Positions 17,461 to 26,084 of a stretch of 64,000 bases of DNA are shown one piece after another. Position 1 is the stretch's first letter; each line of letters opens with the position of its first letter. Below the pieces are notes generated by a model, which worked only from the letters and a program-made list of their open reading frames with translations, was not told the origin of the DNA and did not search any database. The DNA comes from Butyrivibrio proteoclasticus B316. Its GTDB lineage: Bacteria; Bacillota; Clostridia; Lachnospirales; Lachnospiraceae. The DNA lies in assembly GCF_000145035.1 (NCBI RefSeq), contig NC_014389.1, forward strand, positions 297,400 through 361,399, in the 5' to 3' direction. The translations under genes and the position numbers were made by a program.

Positions 17461-18048
17461 CTAGCCGCAAAGGCCTCTTTCTTTAATAGCATCTTCAAGC
17501 TCTTTGCAGATATACTTATAGTTTCCTGCATCAATGCTCTCTTCAAGAGCCTGCTCATACCAGAAATCCATATCTGTGGCCACCGTTCCATCCTTTCTTA
17601 TAAGAGCATAGGCATCACCATTCGAGTAATAAGAATTACCCTCGCTATCGATAAGCTGAAGCGGCAGGATGCATTTTTCATCCAGATATCTCTTAGATAT
17701 CGGTCTGTTTATCATCATTCCACCATTATCAAGCTGATAAGAATTATGAGCTCCACTGAATGTAAAGAACTTTTCCATCATCTTCGCGAGATTTTTATCT
17801 ACTTTTATCGCTCTTACTGAGCTATTGTCATTTATATATGCCCTGATAAGCGATGCTGCGGCTTCCTCTTTATCAAAATGATGGCCCCAGAAGTTTTCAC
17901 CCAGGCCAAATCCCTCTGCTCCATTTTCATAAAGTCTAAGGTTGTCAAATACAACAGTATCTTCGCCATTATCTTCAAGATTTACTCTATAGGCATCTGC
18001 TTCGATCCTGTATTCGTTGCCTTTTGCAAGGCATGTCATTATCTCCAT
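17461..18048 (-). CDS. Hypothetical protein, 195 residues
   Basis: Acidic soluble protein (MEIMTCLAKGNEYRIEADAYR...). TAGGAGAAAAAC precedes the ATG. Contains a YDLD-like region (NSYYSNGDAYALIRKDG) and ends in paired helices (YKYICKELEDAIKERG). Starts a two-gene unit with the split gene. No family recognised. Confidence 0.65.
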   Translation of the reverse strand: MEIMTCLAKGNEYRIEADAYRVNLEDNGEDTVVFDNLRLYENGAEGFGLGENFWGHHFDKEEAAASLIRAYINDNSSVRAIKVDKNLAKMMEKFFTFSGAHNSYQLDNGGMMINRPISKRYLDEKCILPLQLIDSEGNSYYSNGDAYALIRKDGTVATDMDFWYEQALEESIDAGNYKYICKELEDAIKERGLCG

Positions 18049-18087
18049 GTTTTTCTCCTATTTTGTTTATCTACTCCGAGAATAAAA

Positions 18088-18120
18088 TGAAAGGGGCACG
18101 CCTTTTAGCATGCCCTTTGC
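18088..18120 (-). terminator. Terminator of the guanylate kinase operon
   Basis: AAAGGGGCA and TGCCCTTT arms around CGCCTTTTAGC, with flanking T/A tracts, just after the stop of the 18127 gene. Confidence 0.7.
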
Positions 18121-18126
18121 TCCATT

Positions 18127-18672
18127 TTATTTATCCTCGACCACGCGCCACCATCTTTTGAATGCTTCCTTGACTTCATCAGTGTCTTTAAAGCATGACG
18201 GAGACCAGAATGTCTGCTTATTTAAGTCAATGTTATCTCGTCCTTTGTATTTATCTCCATAATCGCCGTACGTCACATATAAAGATATATTTGACTTCTC
18301 AACTATGGATCTTACAACAGAACTTGTGACAAAACTTTCCTTATCTCCGCCACATGATGAACCTTCAAGAGCATCAATTGTTCGGCGCAGCCAGTGTGAG
18401 AATAAGCCATTATATATTGATTCAATATAAAACTCATCCCATCCTGTGATCTCCTGGTGCTCCATTAGAAATGGCCTTGCAGGAAGTTCCATAAGCCTCA
18501 TCATTTCAAGATGCATGGATGTCTGATAATAATCATCACCACGCTCTTTATAAGACTTATAGAGTTCTTCGATAAGCTCGGCGCTCTTTTCGTTATTCTC
18601 AGCCTCTATGGATTTAAAAAGTCCATTCATTACTGAAATAAGTGCATCTTTGGTTTCAGAATTATTTAACAT
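18127..18672 (-). CDS. Hypothetical protein, 181 residues
   Basis: Helical N-terminal half (ALISVMNGLFKSIEAENNEKS...) and a C-terminal half with several aromatic residues (WRVVEDK at the end). Lies 9 bp after the guanylate kinase-like gene in the same operon. No recognised domain. Confidence 0.65.
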   Translation of the reverse strand: MLNNSETKDALISVMNGLFKSIEAENNEKSAELIEELYKSYKERGDDYYQTSMHLEMMRLMELPARPFLMEHQEITGWDEFYIESIYNGLFSHWLRRTIDALEGSSCGGDKESFVTSSVVRSIVEKSNISLYVTYGDYGDKYKGRDNIDLNKQTFWSPSCFKDTDEVKEAFKRWWRVVEDK

Positions 18673-18681
18673 CGCACCTCC

Positions 18682-19314
18682 TTATGCTCTTGCAACAATC
18701 TCGTCCATCTGGAAGATACTGATAAAGTTTGTTACGTTATCTGAGTTGGTGTTGTTATCAACCCAGACAAAGTTCTCCCCAAGCTCTTTTCTGATCTCAG
18801 AAAGGGCTTCTTCTCCAAACTTTTCTTCATCATCCCTAAGACGTCTATTCCACTCAGTCTCATCGAAAGAGCCTCTTTTCATTGCTCTTTCTTTCCTTAC
18901 TTCATCTGAGGCATAGATATAAAAGACTTTGCAGTTTTCTTTGCCGCAGGCATCGATATAAGCCTTGGCGCCTTCGCAGTCAACGATTGCTATATAGTCC
19001 TGGCTTTCAAAGTTCTGAACGCTGGTCCATGGGGTTCCGTAGTACCAGTCATCAGCTTTGCCCTGCACGAGAGTATGATAGCATCTCCATTCGAGCATTT
19101 CTCCGCTTGAAGCCATTCTCTTAAACAGCTCTTTTGTAATGAAATGGTAATCTTTGCCATTAACCTCTCCTACTCTCATAGGTCTTGTTGTACAGGTGAT
19201 GATAGGAAGACATCTATCCTTGATATCGATTCCCTTTACAGGCTTACCATCTATGATCCTGTTTAGCGCACGGTCCTTACCGCTGGCACTCTTGCCAATA
19301 AGAATATAAATCAT
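18682..19314 (-). CDS. Guanylate kinase-like P-loop protein
   Basis: 210 residues. Walker A GKSASGKD at the N-terminus, then TTRPMRVGEVNGKDYHF, the GMP-binding signature of guanylate kinases, and YYGTPW. The C-terminal lid is extended and charged. Real guanylate kinases have G-x4-GK-S/T; here the residue after GK is Asp (SGKDRAL), so nucleotide handling could differ. Likely a plasmid copy with a role in nucleotide metabolism, possibly linked to the ribonucleotide reductase genes. Class 2 promoter. Confidence 0.82.
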   Translation of the reverse strand: MIYILIGKSASGKDRALNRIIDGKPVKGIDIKDRCLPIITCTTRPMRVGEVNGKDYHFITKELFKRMASSGEMLEWRCYHTLVQGKADDWYYGTPWTSVQNFESQDYIAIVDCEGAKAYIDACGKENCKVFYIYASDEVRKERAMKRGSFDETEWNRRLRDDEEKFGEEALSEIRKELGENFVWVDNNTNSDNVTNFISIFQMDEIVARA

Positions 19315-19332
19315 ATGTCTCTCCTTTCTTTT

Positions 19333-19365
19333 CCGACATTAAACGTTATCAAGGAGTATTATGTT
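19333..19365 (-). promoter_or_regulatory. Class 2 promoter/leader element
   Basis: Minus strand ACATAATA, then TTTAATGTCGG, then GAAAGGAGAG, before the guanylate kinase-like gene. Confidence 0.45.
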
Positions 19366-19411
19366 AAGTTCTGCAAAAAATAAAACACATTGGATTTGGA
19401 TATAAAAATAC

Positions 19412-19437
19412 CCTGACGAGCTTATCTCATCAGGGCC
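19412..19437 (-). terminator. Terminator
   Basis: CCCTGA and TCAGGG arms with inner GAG/CTC pairing, after the stop of the 19442 gene. Confidence 0.75.
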
Positions 19438-19441
19438 TTGT

Positions 19442-19915
19442 TTAAATATTGGAAATTTCTTTATTTTTATCCTCTATTTTACCAACAACGCCTCCCCATA
19501 TCATAAAACCTCCTATGAGCATCATAAGAAAATTTCCAATGAATGCGTGTTTAGGCTGATGCTCCGACCATTCACCGTTATGCTTACTTACCTTGATAAC
19601 ATCTCCCTCGTTTGGGAGGTTATCCTCGAACCTTCTGTTAACAACAATCCTTGTTTGTTCCGGATGTTCTGTGGACAGCCCAAGTGTTTCTATGTCGCAT
19701 ACAGCGTCATAAGTAATCAACTTATCTATTCCGCCATCATTGCCGTTTCTTACAGTCTCTCTATTTTCTGAAATTTTGACAATTTTTACCACTTTTGCCT
19801 GATCTTCTTTTACAGAAGACTGCCTTGAAAATCCAATAAGACTTAATAAAAGAAGCAGTGCGCCGATAGCAAAGCATATGTATCTACTTGATTTACCGTG
19901 TAATTGTACATTCAT
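19442..19915 (-). CDS. Membrane protein, DUF3592-like
   Basis: 157 residues from MNVQLHGKSS (GGGAGGTGTGGGTT upstream). Two membrane helices (residues ~13-30 and ~125-145) flank an extracytoplasmic domain with VVKIVKISENR and DVIKVSKHNGEW, a pattern like DUF3592 proteins. Follows the DUF4317 gene closely. Role unknown. Confidence 0.6.
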   Translation of the reverse strand: MNVQLHGKSSRYICFAIGALLLLLSLIGFSRQSSVKEDQAKVVKIVKISENRETVRNGNDGGIDKLITYDAVCDIETLGLSTEHPEQTRIVVNRRFEDNLPNEGDVIKVSKHNGEWSEHQPKHAFIGNFLMMLIGGFMIWGGVVGKIEDKNKEISNI

Positions 19916-19930
19916 AACCCACACCTCCCA

Positions 19931-21073
19931 TTATAGCTGAGAAGCAGGAGCGTTTATCTGGATGCCATTAAGGCGCACATCGCCCTCAAGAGCAACAACG
20001 ATGCAATTACGGCCATCGATCTTCCTTTGCTGAACAAGATTTGTGCGATCAGGCTTTATCTTGATCTCAACATCAGATGACTTTACCGCAAACTTATCAA
20101 GCTCAATAAGGTTACCCGTTTTGAACTCTGTATCGTCATTTCCGCCAGCTCTTTCGTAGATGTGTTCAAAGTCATCGAGCTTTTCTTCCTTAACGCCTGC
20201 AGATACTAAGATCTCCTTTATCTCTTCTTTATGGAGAGTCTTGATCTCACCGTTATACTGGGCGGTCTCTTCCATCTCCTTAAGGTTTTCGTGGAGAGTC
20301 TTGATTACCTCAAAATCTGCCTTATCGTCAGTTACCTCTGCAATGATGCTCTCGAAGATATGCTGCTGATCCACAGATGATGTAGGAGCGGGTATGCCAA
20401 GGAGCTTTTCGATAAGCTCGGGATGGCTGTCCTCTGGCTTCTTTGTAAAATACAGCATGCTGTGAAGATCTGTATCCCTGTCATTAAATGCAGGATAAAG
20501 GAAACCATGGACAGGAGCCTGGACAATCTGGACCTGTCTTGAAGAAACCATACGTCCGCTGTCGCTATCAAGAGTAAGGCCTGCCTTTGTTGAGTGCACA
20601 GGACAAATAGCAACAAGCATGAACTCATATGTTGTAGTCTCATCCTCAAGAATGGCTCCATCTGAAGCCTTCATTGGGACATCATATACGCCATGGCCTG
20701 CCACAATAAGGTAGTTTTCATCAAAAATATAGTTCTCGATGATAGTATCGAAAAGCTCGTCTCTCTTTTCTTCGCTCTTAAATACTTCTGTATAAGCTTC
20801 TGTCATGAAGCCTTCTGCTTTAATAGACGCTTCATTTGAGCCAAATTCAAGGTTAAGGAGCTTTTTATCAATTGTTCCTGAAAGAGCTGCCTTAAGGATA
20901 TCTATGTACTTAAACTGCTCCTCATCTCCAAGTGAGGAATAGCTTTCTGTATTAGATATGAGTTTTTCCTTGTTCCCATTTACAAAACATGTACAAATAC
21001 GGTCAATGCTAGGCATAAACTCTGTTGTTATCTTAAGGGTCTTTTTAAGTTCCATAACGTTTGACTTATTCAT
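19931..21073 (-). CDS. DUF4317-family protein
   Basis: 380 residues from MNKSNVMELKKTLK. Matches the family's pattern: DRICTCFVNGNKEK, FKYIDILKAALSGT, and KKLLNLEF. GGAGATGGACCAAAA supports the start. The family is widespread in Clostridia, often on plasmids and ICEs, with no assigned function. First gene of a two-gene unit with the DUF3592-like membrane protein. Confidence 0.8.
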   Translation of the reverse strand: MNKSNVMELKKTLKITTEFMPSIDRICTCFVNGNKEKLISNTESYSSLGDEEQFKYIDILKAALSGTIDKKLLNLEFGSNEASIKAEGFMTEAYTEVFKSEEKRDELFDTIIENYIFDENYLIVAGHGVYDVPMKASDGAILEDETTTYEFMLVAICPVHSTKAGLTLDSDSGRMVSSRQVQIVQAPVHGFLYPAFNDRDTDLHSMLYFTKKPEDSHPELIEKLLGIPAPTSSVDQQHIFESIIAEVTDDKADFEVIKTLHENLKEMEETAQYNGEIKTLHKEEIKEILVSAGVKEEKLDDFEHIYERAGGNDDTEFKTGNLIELDKFAVKSSDVEIKIKPDRTNLVQQRKIDGRNCIVVALEGDVRLNGIQINAPASQL

Positions 21074-21102
21074 TTTTGGTCCATCTCCATTTCTCAAAAT
21101 AA

Positions 21103-21123
21103 ATGGCGGTCATACCAACCGCC
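21103..21123 (-). terminator. Hairpin after the zinc-ribbon gene
   Basis: GGCGGT and ACCGCC arms around CATACCA; a short stem with few T residues, so possibly weak. Confidence 0.5.
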
Positions 21124-21135
21124 ATAAACCTTCGT

Positions 21136-21363
21136 TTACCTTCTGCTCATCGGATCCCATTTAAAATTTGGACATCCGTCTGGCACGCTGTTGCTATAAT
21201 CATTTCTCAATGTACAGGAAGCTGTCCGGCATTCAGAGCATTTAAAGCCTCTGTGATAGACGTACCTTCTCTTACAGGCCAGTGAACAGAACGGATGCTT
21301 GGAATTCTTTGAATTGAAAGTGCGACCGCACCCTATGCAGATCTTGGAAATGTTATGAGCCAT
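21136..21363 (-). CDS. Small zinc-ribbon protein
   Basis: 75 residues from MAHNISKIC (CCGGAGGAATAAGT upstream). Four C-x-x-C-like pairs (CIGCGR, CSLACKR, CSECR, plus single Cys) suggest two zinc sites. Follows the DUF1064 nuclease gene by 21 bp and probably works on nucleic acid. Confidence 0.65.
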   Translation of the reverse strand: MAHNISKICIGCGRTFNSKNSKHPFCSLACKRRYVYHRGFKCSECRTASCTLRNDYSNSVPDGCPNFKWDPMSRR

Positions 21364-21384
21364 ACTTATTCCTCCGGCAATCAC

Positions 21385-21798
21385 CTAGAGTTCCTGTATT
21401 TGTATTCCATGGACATAAAGCATGAGTTTTCTTTTGATAGTGTAATCTTTAGTCCTAAAGCCCTTTGTATCTTCTACGACAAGATTTCCTTCTTTATCTC
21501 TGTAAACGAAATCTGCAACGTATATGCATTCTCTTTCAATAACTCTTCCCTTTTTGATACCGCCTCTTTTCCCAACGGTATCCGGCTCTCTCTGAGCCGG
21601 GATAAGTATGAACCTCTCCTGCGTTTTAAGTTCTGATATCTCTCCAGCTTTTTCCAGCAAGAGTAATTCCTGGTATCTCCTTGCCTCTCTCTTTGAATCG
21701 AACTTTACTCCGCCAACTTCAATCTTTTCGTTCCGGTACTTGTTACCTGTAATTCTTCCCCTATATGGGTAATACGGATTAGATCGTCGAGTTGCCAT
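21385..21798 (-). CDS. DUF1064 phage-type endonuclease-like protein
   Basis: 137 residues. NKYRNEKIEVGGVKFDSKREARRY..., YVADFVYRD and VVEDTKGF form the PD-(D/E)xK-like core of the family, with Asp in ADF and E-x-K in EDTKG. Known members are phage proteins thought to be Holliday-junction or VRR-like nucleases. Co-transcribed with the zinc-ribbon gene. Confidence 0.82.
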   Translation of the reverse strand: MATRRSNPYYPYRGRITGNKYRNEKIEVGGVKFDSKREARRYQELLLLEKAGEISELKTQERFILIPAQREPDTVGKRGGIKKGRVIERECIYVADFVYRDKEGNLVVEDTKGFRTKDYTIKRKLMLYVHGIQIQEL

Positions 21799-21922
21799 AA
21801 TCTAATTCCTTTCCCTTTATTTTTATTTAAACAGGCCTTTCTGATGTCTTTATGGCGCCCGCCACAAAGTTGCAGCTTTCACTGGCGATCCCACACCTGC
21901 GGAATCCCTGAGGGCATGTTTG

Positions 21923-22264
21923 TTAACGCGTGAGTGTATAACCAAATTTTGTACCGTTTGAAAATACAATATTATATTCTCCGGTATCTTCGTTATAATT
22001 CCATTTTTCAATCTCACCTGTGATAACAAGCTCTGAAAGTCTCTTGTTGATCTTTTTGACAGCTGCGCTCTTGGAAAGCTTTCCTTCCTCGAAACCTACG
22101 CGTGCTTCTGTGCTGATAACTGGTTCTGCACCGCCATCATATGCCTTTATTCCCTGGCTATGTGAATTAAAAAGGATCGTTCCTGTAACTACTGCTAATA
22201 CAAGAGCGGCAGCAGCCTGATGAACGACCTTCTTAGGTATCGTTATCATTTCGTTCTTGCCCAT
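21923..22264 (-). CDS. Single-pass membrane protein, 113 residues
   Basis: One N-terminal helix (AAAALVLAVVTGTILF, residues ~16-32), then an outside domain with SKSAAVKKINKRLSEL and EYNIVFSNGTKFGY. GAGGAGACACTA precedes the ATG. Function unknown. Confidence 0.6.
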   Translation of the reverse strand: MGKNEMITIPKKVVHQAAAALVLAVVTGTILFNSHSQGIKAYDGGAEPVISTEARVGFEEGKLSKSAAVKKINKRLSELVITGEIEKWNYNEDTGEYNIVFSNGTKFGYTLTR

Positions 22265-22342
22265 TAGTGTCTCCTCAACGTTTTTAAACTAAAATTCCAA
22301 CACTTATATAATGGGTAAATTCAAAAAAGATAACTGCATTAT

Positions 22343-22393
22343 AAATGACTTGCGAGAAAACCCCTTCCGATAACATCGGTCTTGGTAGTTCAT
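22343..22393 (+). repeat. Miniature element remnant, ends only
   Basis: 51 bp after TTAT: GCGAGAAAACCCC, a short CCGAT/ATCGG hairpin and GGTAGTTCAT. It keeps only the outer ends of the 325-bp family, about 2 bp before the stop codon of the 22395 gene. Confidence 0.75.
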
Positions 22394-22394
22394 T

Positions 22395-22700
22395 TCATTC
22401 AAAGAGTCCTCCACCTTTTCCTGGCAGAGTCGAAGCTTTTACTCCAAGTATAAGTTCAGTATCGCTTGCGACATGATCATCATATGGCTCCCAGAGTCCC
22501 TGACTTATAACGATTTCTCTTGTGCAGACATGCGCTGTTTCGGGAACGATCATTTTTTTAAAATCCTCATCTTTGAGTTTTTTTTCATACGCTCTTTTAA
22601 CAGCTATACTGGTCTCAAACGGTCCTGCGCATAAAAATTCATCGCCAGATTCTTTATTCGTGACAAACATTGCATACTCTGTGTTCACGATCCTGTTCAT
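22395..22700 (-). CDS. Hypothetical protein, 101 residues
   Basis: Start MNRIVNTEYAM chosen for GGAGGGAGTTAAGA upstream; it overlaps the end of the DUF457 gene by 47 bp in another frame. Contains VKRAYEKKLKDEDFKKMI and ends GKGGGLFE. The stop lies beside the miniature element. No family recognised. Confidence 0.55.
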   Translation of the reverse strand: MNRIVNTEYAMFVTNKESGDEFLCAGPFETSIAVKRAYEKKLKDEDFKKMIVPETAHVCTREIVISQGLWEPYDDHVASDTELILGVKASTLPGKGGGLFE

Positions 22701-23175
22701 TCTTAACTCCCTCCATCTCGTCGCATGCTTTGACAAATCTCTTATAAAGCCTTTTAAAAGGTGAAGACATGTCGCATTTACATGCGCCGTAATATTTTTT
22801 ACTTATTGGATATAACCATCTTATACCCTGCTTAGTATATGAGTCCACAAACAGATGCAGAATATACCCAAATAAGAACCCTCCGACAAGTAAGGGATCA
22901 AAAGATGATAATACTGCAACGATACTGGTAAACATTAGACATCCCAAGAATGTATGCGGAAGCCTTGACCTGTGATCATAAGTTCCCTGGAATGGGCGCA
23001 GTATGAATAAAGGCTTGCCAATAGTCGATGTTTTATTGTCTATATCAGGAATAAGAGAGCCAATAACTGCCCCCTCGATCATTACCATTGCTTCATTTCC
23101 TGTGCACCCACCTGCTGCCGCAAGGAGTCCCGTCATGGCAACTCCTGCTGCAAGATGTGCCTTTCCACTCGCCAT
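22654..23175 (-). CDS. DUF457 (YdjM-like) membrane-bound hydrolase
   Basis: 173 residues. HLAAGVAMTG near the start, SLIPDIDNKTST, and DHRSRLPHTFLG are the metal-ligand motifs of the family; several membrane helices follow, then a basic Cys-containing tail (CKCDMSSPFKR). The family is predicted to be metal-dependent membrane hydrolases. Its end overlaps the start of the 22395 gene, so translation is probably coupled. Confidence 0.8.
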   Translation of the reverse strand: MASGKAHLAAGVAMTGLLAAAGGCTGNEAMVMIEGAVIGSLIPDIDNKTSTIGKPLFILRPFQGTYDHRSRLPHTFLGCLMFTSIVAVLSSFDPLLVGGFLFGYILHLFVDSYTKQGIRWLYPISKKYYGACKCDMSSPFKRLYKRFVKACDEMEGVKNEQDREHRVCNVCHE

Positions 23176-23361
23176 TTATAATACCTCTTTTACTTCTAAT
23201 CCGTGAGTCTGGTCTGCAGAAATATGGAGACACATAAAACATGCAAATGTAAGAATCACGCTTCCGCAAATTCCAGCAACGCAAAAACCGGCCCATATTC
23301 CGACAACGGCCAGAATGGCCCTGCTGAAAAACTCAACAAACTTTAATACAACTTCTTCCAT
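23176..23361 (-). CDS. Small membrane protein, 61 residues
   Basis: MEEVVLKFVEFFSRAIL then one long hydrophobic stretch with several Cys residues. It abuts the DUF457 gene and is first in the operon. Driven by the class 1 promoter at 23401-23439. Confidence 0.6.
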   Translation of the reverse strand: MEEVVLKFVEFFSRAILAVVGIWAGFCVAGICGSVILTFACFMCLHISADQTHGLEVKEVL

Positions 23362-23400
23362 ATTTTATCCCTCCGTATTTCCAATCAATTTATCAAGATG

Positions 23401-23439
23401 ATTGTACACGATAAAACCCACGAAATATTTTTCTGCACA
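23401..23439 (-). promoter_or_regulatory. Class 1 promoter
   Basis: Minus strand TGTGCAGAAAAAT, 20 nt, TACAAT, directed to the 23361-22395 operon. Confidence 0.65.
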
Positions 23440-23445
23440 AAATAG

Positions 23446-23468
23446 GAGCGCTAAAAATCAGCGCTCTT
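23446..23468 (-). terminator. Terminator of the lipoprotein gene
   Basis: GAGCGCT and AGCGCTC arms around AAAAATC, between the lipoprotein stop and the class 1 promoter. Confidence 0.75.
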
Positions 23469-23497
23469 TAGCTCTTGTTTCACGACGGACATGTACT

Positions 23498-24406
23498 TTA
23501 CCCAATATCTTTAGTGATGTACTCAGCGATATTGAGTTCTTCGATTTTTAAACCGCACTGCTCTCCCGGCGTATACTCTATACCTATCACCTCAGCCAGA
23601 CACATCTGGTCGGCACGATTAAGATAAAATAGATAATCTCCAATTGCCGGCATATCGGAAACTTCTCCGAAGTACATTTCTTCGGTAATACTATAAGGAA
23701 TGGTCCCTATGATCACTTTGGAATCGCATTGAAGTTTTATCTGCTTTTCATTGATGATAAGGCTAAGAACCTGTCCTTTTCTTTCATAAACAACGTCATA
23801 AATCTGCCCCGTATCAGACACGCTTGATGTATCGATAATAAGTTCTCTCACCTCAAGAACACTATGGTCGATGTTCTTGGCATATTCGATATCCTGAAGC
23901 GGTTCCTGCTCTTGTTTTTGTAGGTCTCCGCTATATTGCACCTGGGTGTCTATATTTTCTTTTTCTTCGCCATCTCCAATTCCGTATTGTGCAAGGAATT
24001 TATTTTTTCTGGTTCCGGGCACTGCTGCCTTAATATTTTCTTTTGTTATTTTTTCAATAAATATATGGCAATTTTGCATGTAAAAGGTTCTGCTTGCCCT
24101 GTTATCCGAGTATTTTGCATATGCTCGTTCACTTTCAGAATATACAAGGAGGACCTCATCTCCTATCCTGACGTCTGGCTGCGAAGGTATTGTGTATGAC
24201 GCAAAAAGATCTCCATCAGAACGATCACCCCATAACAGGAGTGTCCCATCTGCATTTATACTATTGCAAATGCAGCATTCTGATACGAGATCTTCCGGTA
24301 TTTTGTTTTCCATCTGAATATCAGAAGCACTTTCTTTGTCTCCGCATCCAAACACGGATAAAAGCACTGCTGAAATCAGACAGATACACAATATTTTCTT
24401 TTTCAA
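23498..24406 (-). CDS. Lipoprotein of unknown function
   Basis: 302 residues. Lipobox LSVFGC at residue ~21, so lipid-anchored outside the membrane. Two similar halves each carry a short beta-rich segment (DVRIGDEVLLVYSES and DMPAIGDYLFYLN), suggesting two barrel-like domains separated by an acidic linker. No family assigned. Last gene of the operon starting at 25081. Confidence 0.65.
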   Translation of the reverse strand: MKKKILCICLISAVLLSVFGCGDKESASDIQMENKIPEDLVSECCICNSINADGTLLLWGDRSDGDLFASYTIPSQPDVRIGDEVLLVYSESERAYAKYSDNRASRTFYMQNCHIFIEKITKENIKAAVPGTRKNKFLAQYGIGDGEEKENIDTQVQYSGDLQKQEQEPLQDIEYAKNIDHSVLEVRELIIDTSSVSDTGQIYDVVYERKGQVLSLIINEKQIKLQCDSKVIIGTIPYSITEEMYFGEVSDMPAIGDYLFYLNRADQMCLAEVIGIEYTPGEQCGLKIEELNIAEYITKDIG

Positions 24407-24421
24407 TTTTTCTTACCTGCT

Positions 24422-24826
24422 TTAGCCAGCTATCCTTCCAATGTTATCAGCTCTTTGTTCATAACGCATTTCCTGAAGCTGATCCTGATAAAGGCTGCAT
24501 TGTCTTGACACCGTCTTGCTGATATTGTCAATATTTTTATAATACTGAGTTAGTATTGTTTTCTTGCTGAGCGCGAGTTGATAATCGCAGTCCGGAGCTT
24601 TTGATACCGGATATGAACGACATACTATATCCATCTTGCATATAAGTGGATTAAGATACGCCTGTACATTAGCACACCACCCAAGTATTCCCTGCATGGT
24701 TGCAAGATCACTTGAAGTAAGTGCTGATCCCTTACATGAAAAGCAGTCATCATACGTATCGTGAAGATAATCAAGCAGATCACTAGGAGTTACACTCTGA
24801 ATATTGTTATAATTTACCTGTATCAT
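24422..24826 (-). CDS. Hypothetical Cys-containing helical protein
   Basis: 134 residues with Cys near CFSCKG, GWCANVQ and PLICKMDIVC, and a coiled C-terminal half (ISKTVSRQCSLYQDQLQEM). Lies between a zinc-ribbon gene and the lipoprotein. No family recognised. Confidence 0.6.
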   Translation of the reverse strand: MIQVNYNNIQSVTPSDLLDYLHDTYDDCFSCKGSALTSSDLATMQGILGWCANVQAYLNPLICKMDIVCRSYPVSKAPDCDYQLALSKKTILTQYYKNIDNISKTVSRQCSLYQDQLQEMRYEQRADNIGRIAG

Positions 24827-24838
24827 TCTAATGTCTCC

Positions 24839-25081
24839 TTAAACTGCTTCTTTTTCCTGGTCAAGCTCTTGAAGCATGCTTTCTCCTAATTTCTTATAGC
24901 AGTCTTCACAAAGGCAAGCAGTTTTTTCAGGAGAATGTGCTGATAACCCAAAGTTTTTACCAGATGCCGCATTAGTCAATCTCTTTGCTCGAGAACCGAA
25001 CGTGATAGACACTGGTTTCATTGAATAAACCCCGCAATAATCACATCTCTTTATATTCATACCTACTCTTCCCTGTTTCAT
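24839..25081 (-). CDS. Small zinc-ribbon protein
   Basis: 80 residues. CDYCGVY and CLCEDCYKK form two C-x-x-C pairs. AGGAGGAAATAAA precedes the ATG. First gene of a three-gene operon behind a class 1 promoter. Confidence 0.65.
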   Translation of the reverse strand: MKQGRVGMNIKRCDYCGVYSMKPVSITFGSRAKRLTNAASGKNFGLSAHSPEKTACLCEDCYKKLGESMLQELDQEKEAV

Positions 25082-25114
25082 TTTATTTCCTCCTGTTTTC
25101 TAACTGATGTTGTT

Positions 25115-25153
25115 AGTATACATGTCTGATCTTTAGTTTCATTTTTCTGCACA
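25115..25153 (-). promoter_or_regulatory. Class 1 promoter
   Basis: Minus strand TGTGCAGAAAAAT, 20 nt, TATACT, in front of the 25081 gene. Confidence 0.65.
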
Positions 25154-25174
25154 GTAATTTTGCCTCTGCATGAA

Positions 25175-25206
25175 AAAAAATCCGGCTTGCAGTTTTGCAA
25201 ACCGGA
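25175..25206 (-). terminator. Orphan minus-strand terminator
   Basis: CCGG and TTGCA arms pair around GTTT, followed on the minus strand by eight T residues. No minus-strand gene is visible upstream, so it may end a small untranslated transcript arising in 25210-25450, where a GTGAAAG/CTTTCAC hairpin (about 25218-25250) is the only other structure seen. Nothing else is evident in that stretch. Confidence 0.45.
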
Positions 25207-25461
25207 AATCTATGGGGTGTGTGAAAGGATGGACTGGTATATCTTTCACTCCTCAGCCCACGGCATCCCTAAAGGATACAGGAGATGTATACTTAATGCC
25301 AGCATTAAAAGTATGATGAACTTTTGTAACTTGATATCTATTATGGAACATTTCTTTTAAAGATTTTCACGCTAGAAAACGATAAGGGTACACATGACAC
25401 GTTGGGGAAACAGTCTTATATTTATAGCATAGCCACAATAAGATAAACCAAGGAGAATAAG

Positions 25462-26031
25462 ATGAATAATAGTTATCCGAATTTTTTAGATGCGCTTTAT
25501 AAATATCGTGCGAGAAAACCCCTTCCGATGAAATCGGATGTGGGATGCATCACCTTTTCACGAACAGCTGTTCGTGATAGAATAAGTCAATCGGAACCTT
25601 GAAAACTGTATATATGAGGTTGCACCACGAATCTAACAAACCAAGAGCCTGTGGTGTGTAAAATATACAAGGTGTTTAGTTCCCAAGCGCCACAAGCGCA
25701 TATATAACACTTAAAGTATGCCGAAGGGATTTCCCGACGGAGTAGTGGCGCCATGGACGTGCCTTGCTATACAACTTTGGTATTGCAGAAACCATTTCCG
25801 ATAACATTGGTGGTGGTAGTTCATATTGCAAAACAGAATGGGAAGATCATATTTGAGAGTTCCTGCAGATTAAATACAGATACCAGGGAAATAGTCGGAG
25901 TTAAAAAGGATGTTATCCCTGCTGACTTTGATGAAGAATTTGTGCAGTTATCCTTAAATGGAGTAACATGCCCTGCCGGCAAAAGAAGTGATATCAATCC
26001 AGAAGAAACCGACAGCTTCTGGTATGAATAA
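25462..26031 (+). pseudogene. Small hypothetical gene split by a miniature element
   Basis: The 5' part 25462-25500 (MNNSYPNFLDALY, with AAGGAGAATAAG upstream) and the 3' part 25825-26031 (IAKQNGKIIFESSC...TDSFWYE) join in frame when 25501-25824 is removed, giving 81 residues. The present ORF that seems to start at 25753 begins inside the element. Function unknown. This is the clearest proof that the element moves. Confidence 0.8.
25501..25824 (+). mobile_element. Full-length miniature element (about 324 bp)
   Basis: Follows TTTAT and ends GTTCAT. Left end GCGAGAAAACCCC with CCGAT/ATCGG hairpin and GGGATG; internal ACGAACAGCTGTTCGT hairpin; CCTTGAAAACTG; a GCACCAC/GTGGTGT stem; a GCGC-loop-GCGC hairpin; right-end hairpin and GGTAGTTCAT. 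No ORF of its own. Confidence 0.85.
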
Positions 26032-26040
26032 ATGATATAG

Positions 26041-26074
26041 CAAATGCCAGATAGTAAGCTACCTGGCATTTTTA
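26041..26074. terminator. Bidirectional terminator
   Basis: AAATGCCAG and CTGGCATTT arms between convergent genes. Confidence 0.75.
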
Positions 26075-26084
26075 TCATTTCAAC

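Noticed and set aside
25501..25824. Possible rRNA spacer, because of CCTTGAAAACTG
   Set aside because: No rRNA flanks it, all copies have IS-like ends, and the phrase is only a short match to rRNA leader sequences.
25753..26031. ORF of 92 residues as a gene of its own
   Set aside because: Its start lies inside the miniature element. The real gene starts at 25462 and is restored when the element is removed.
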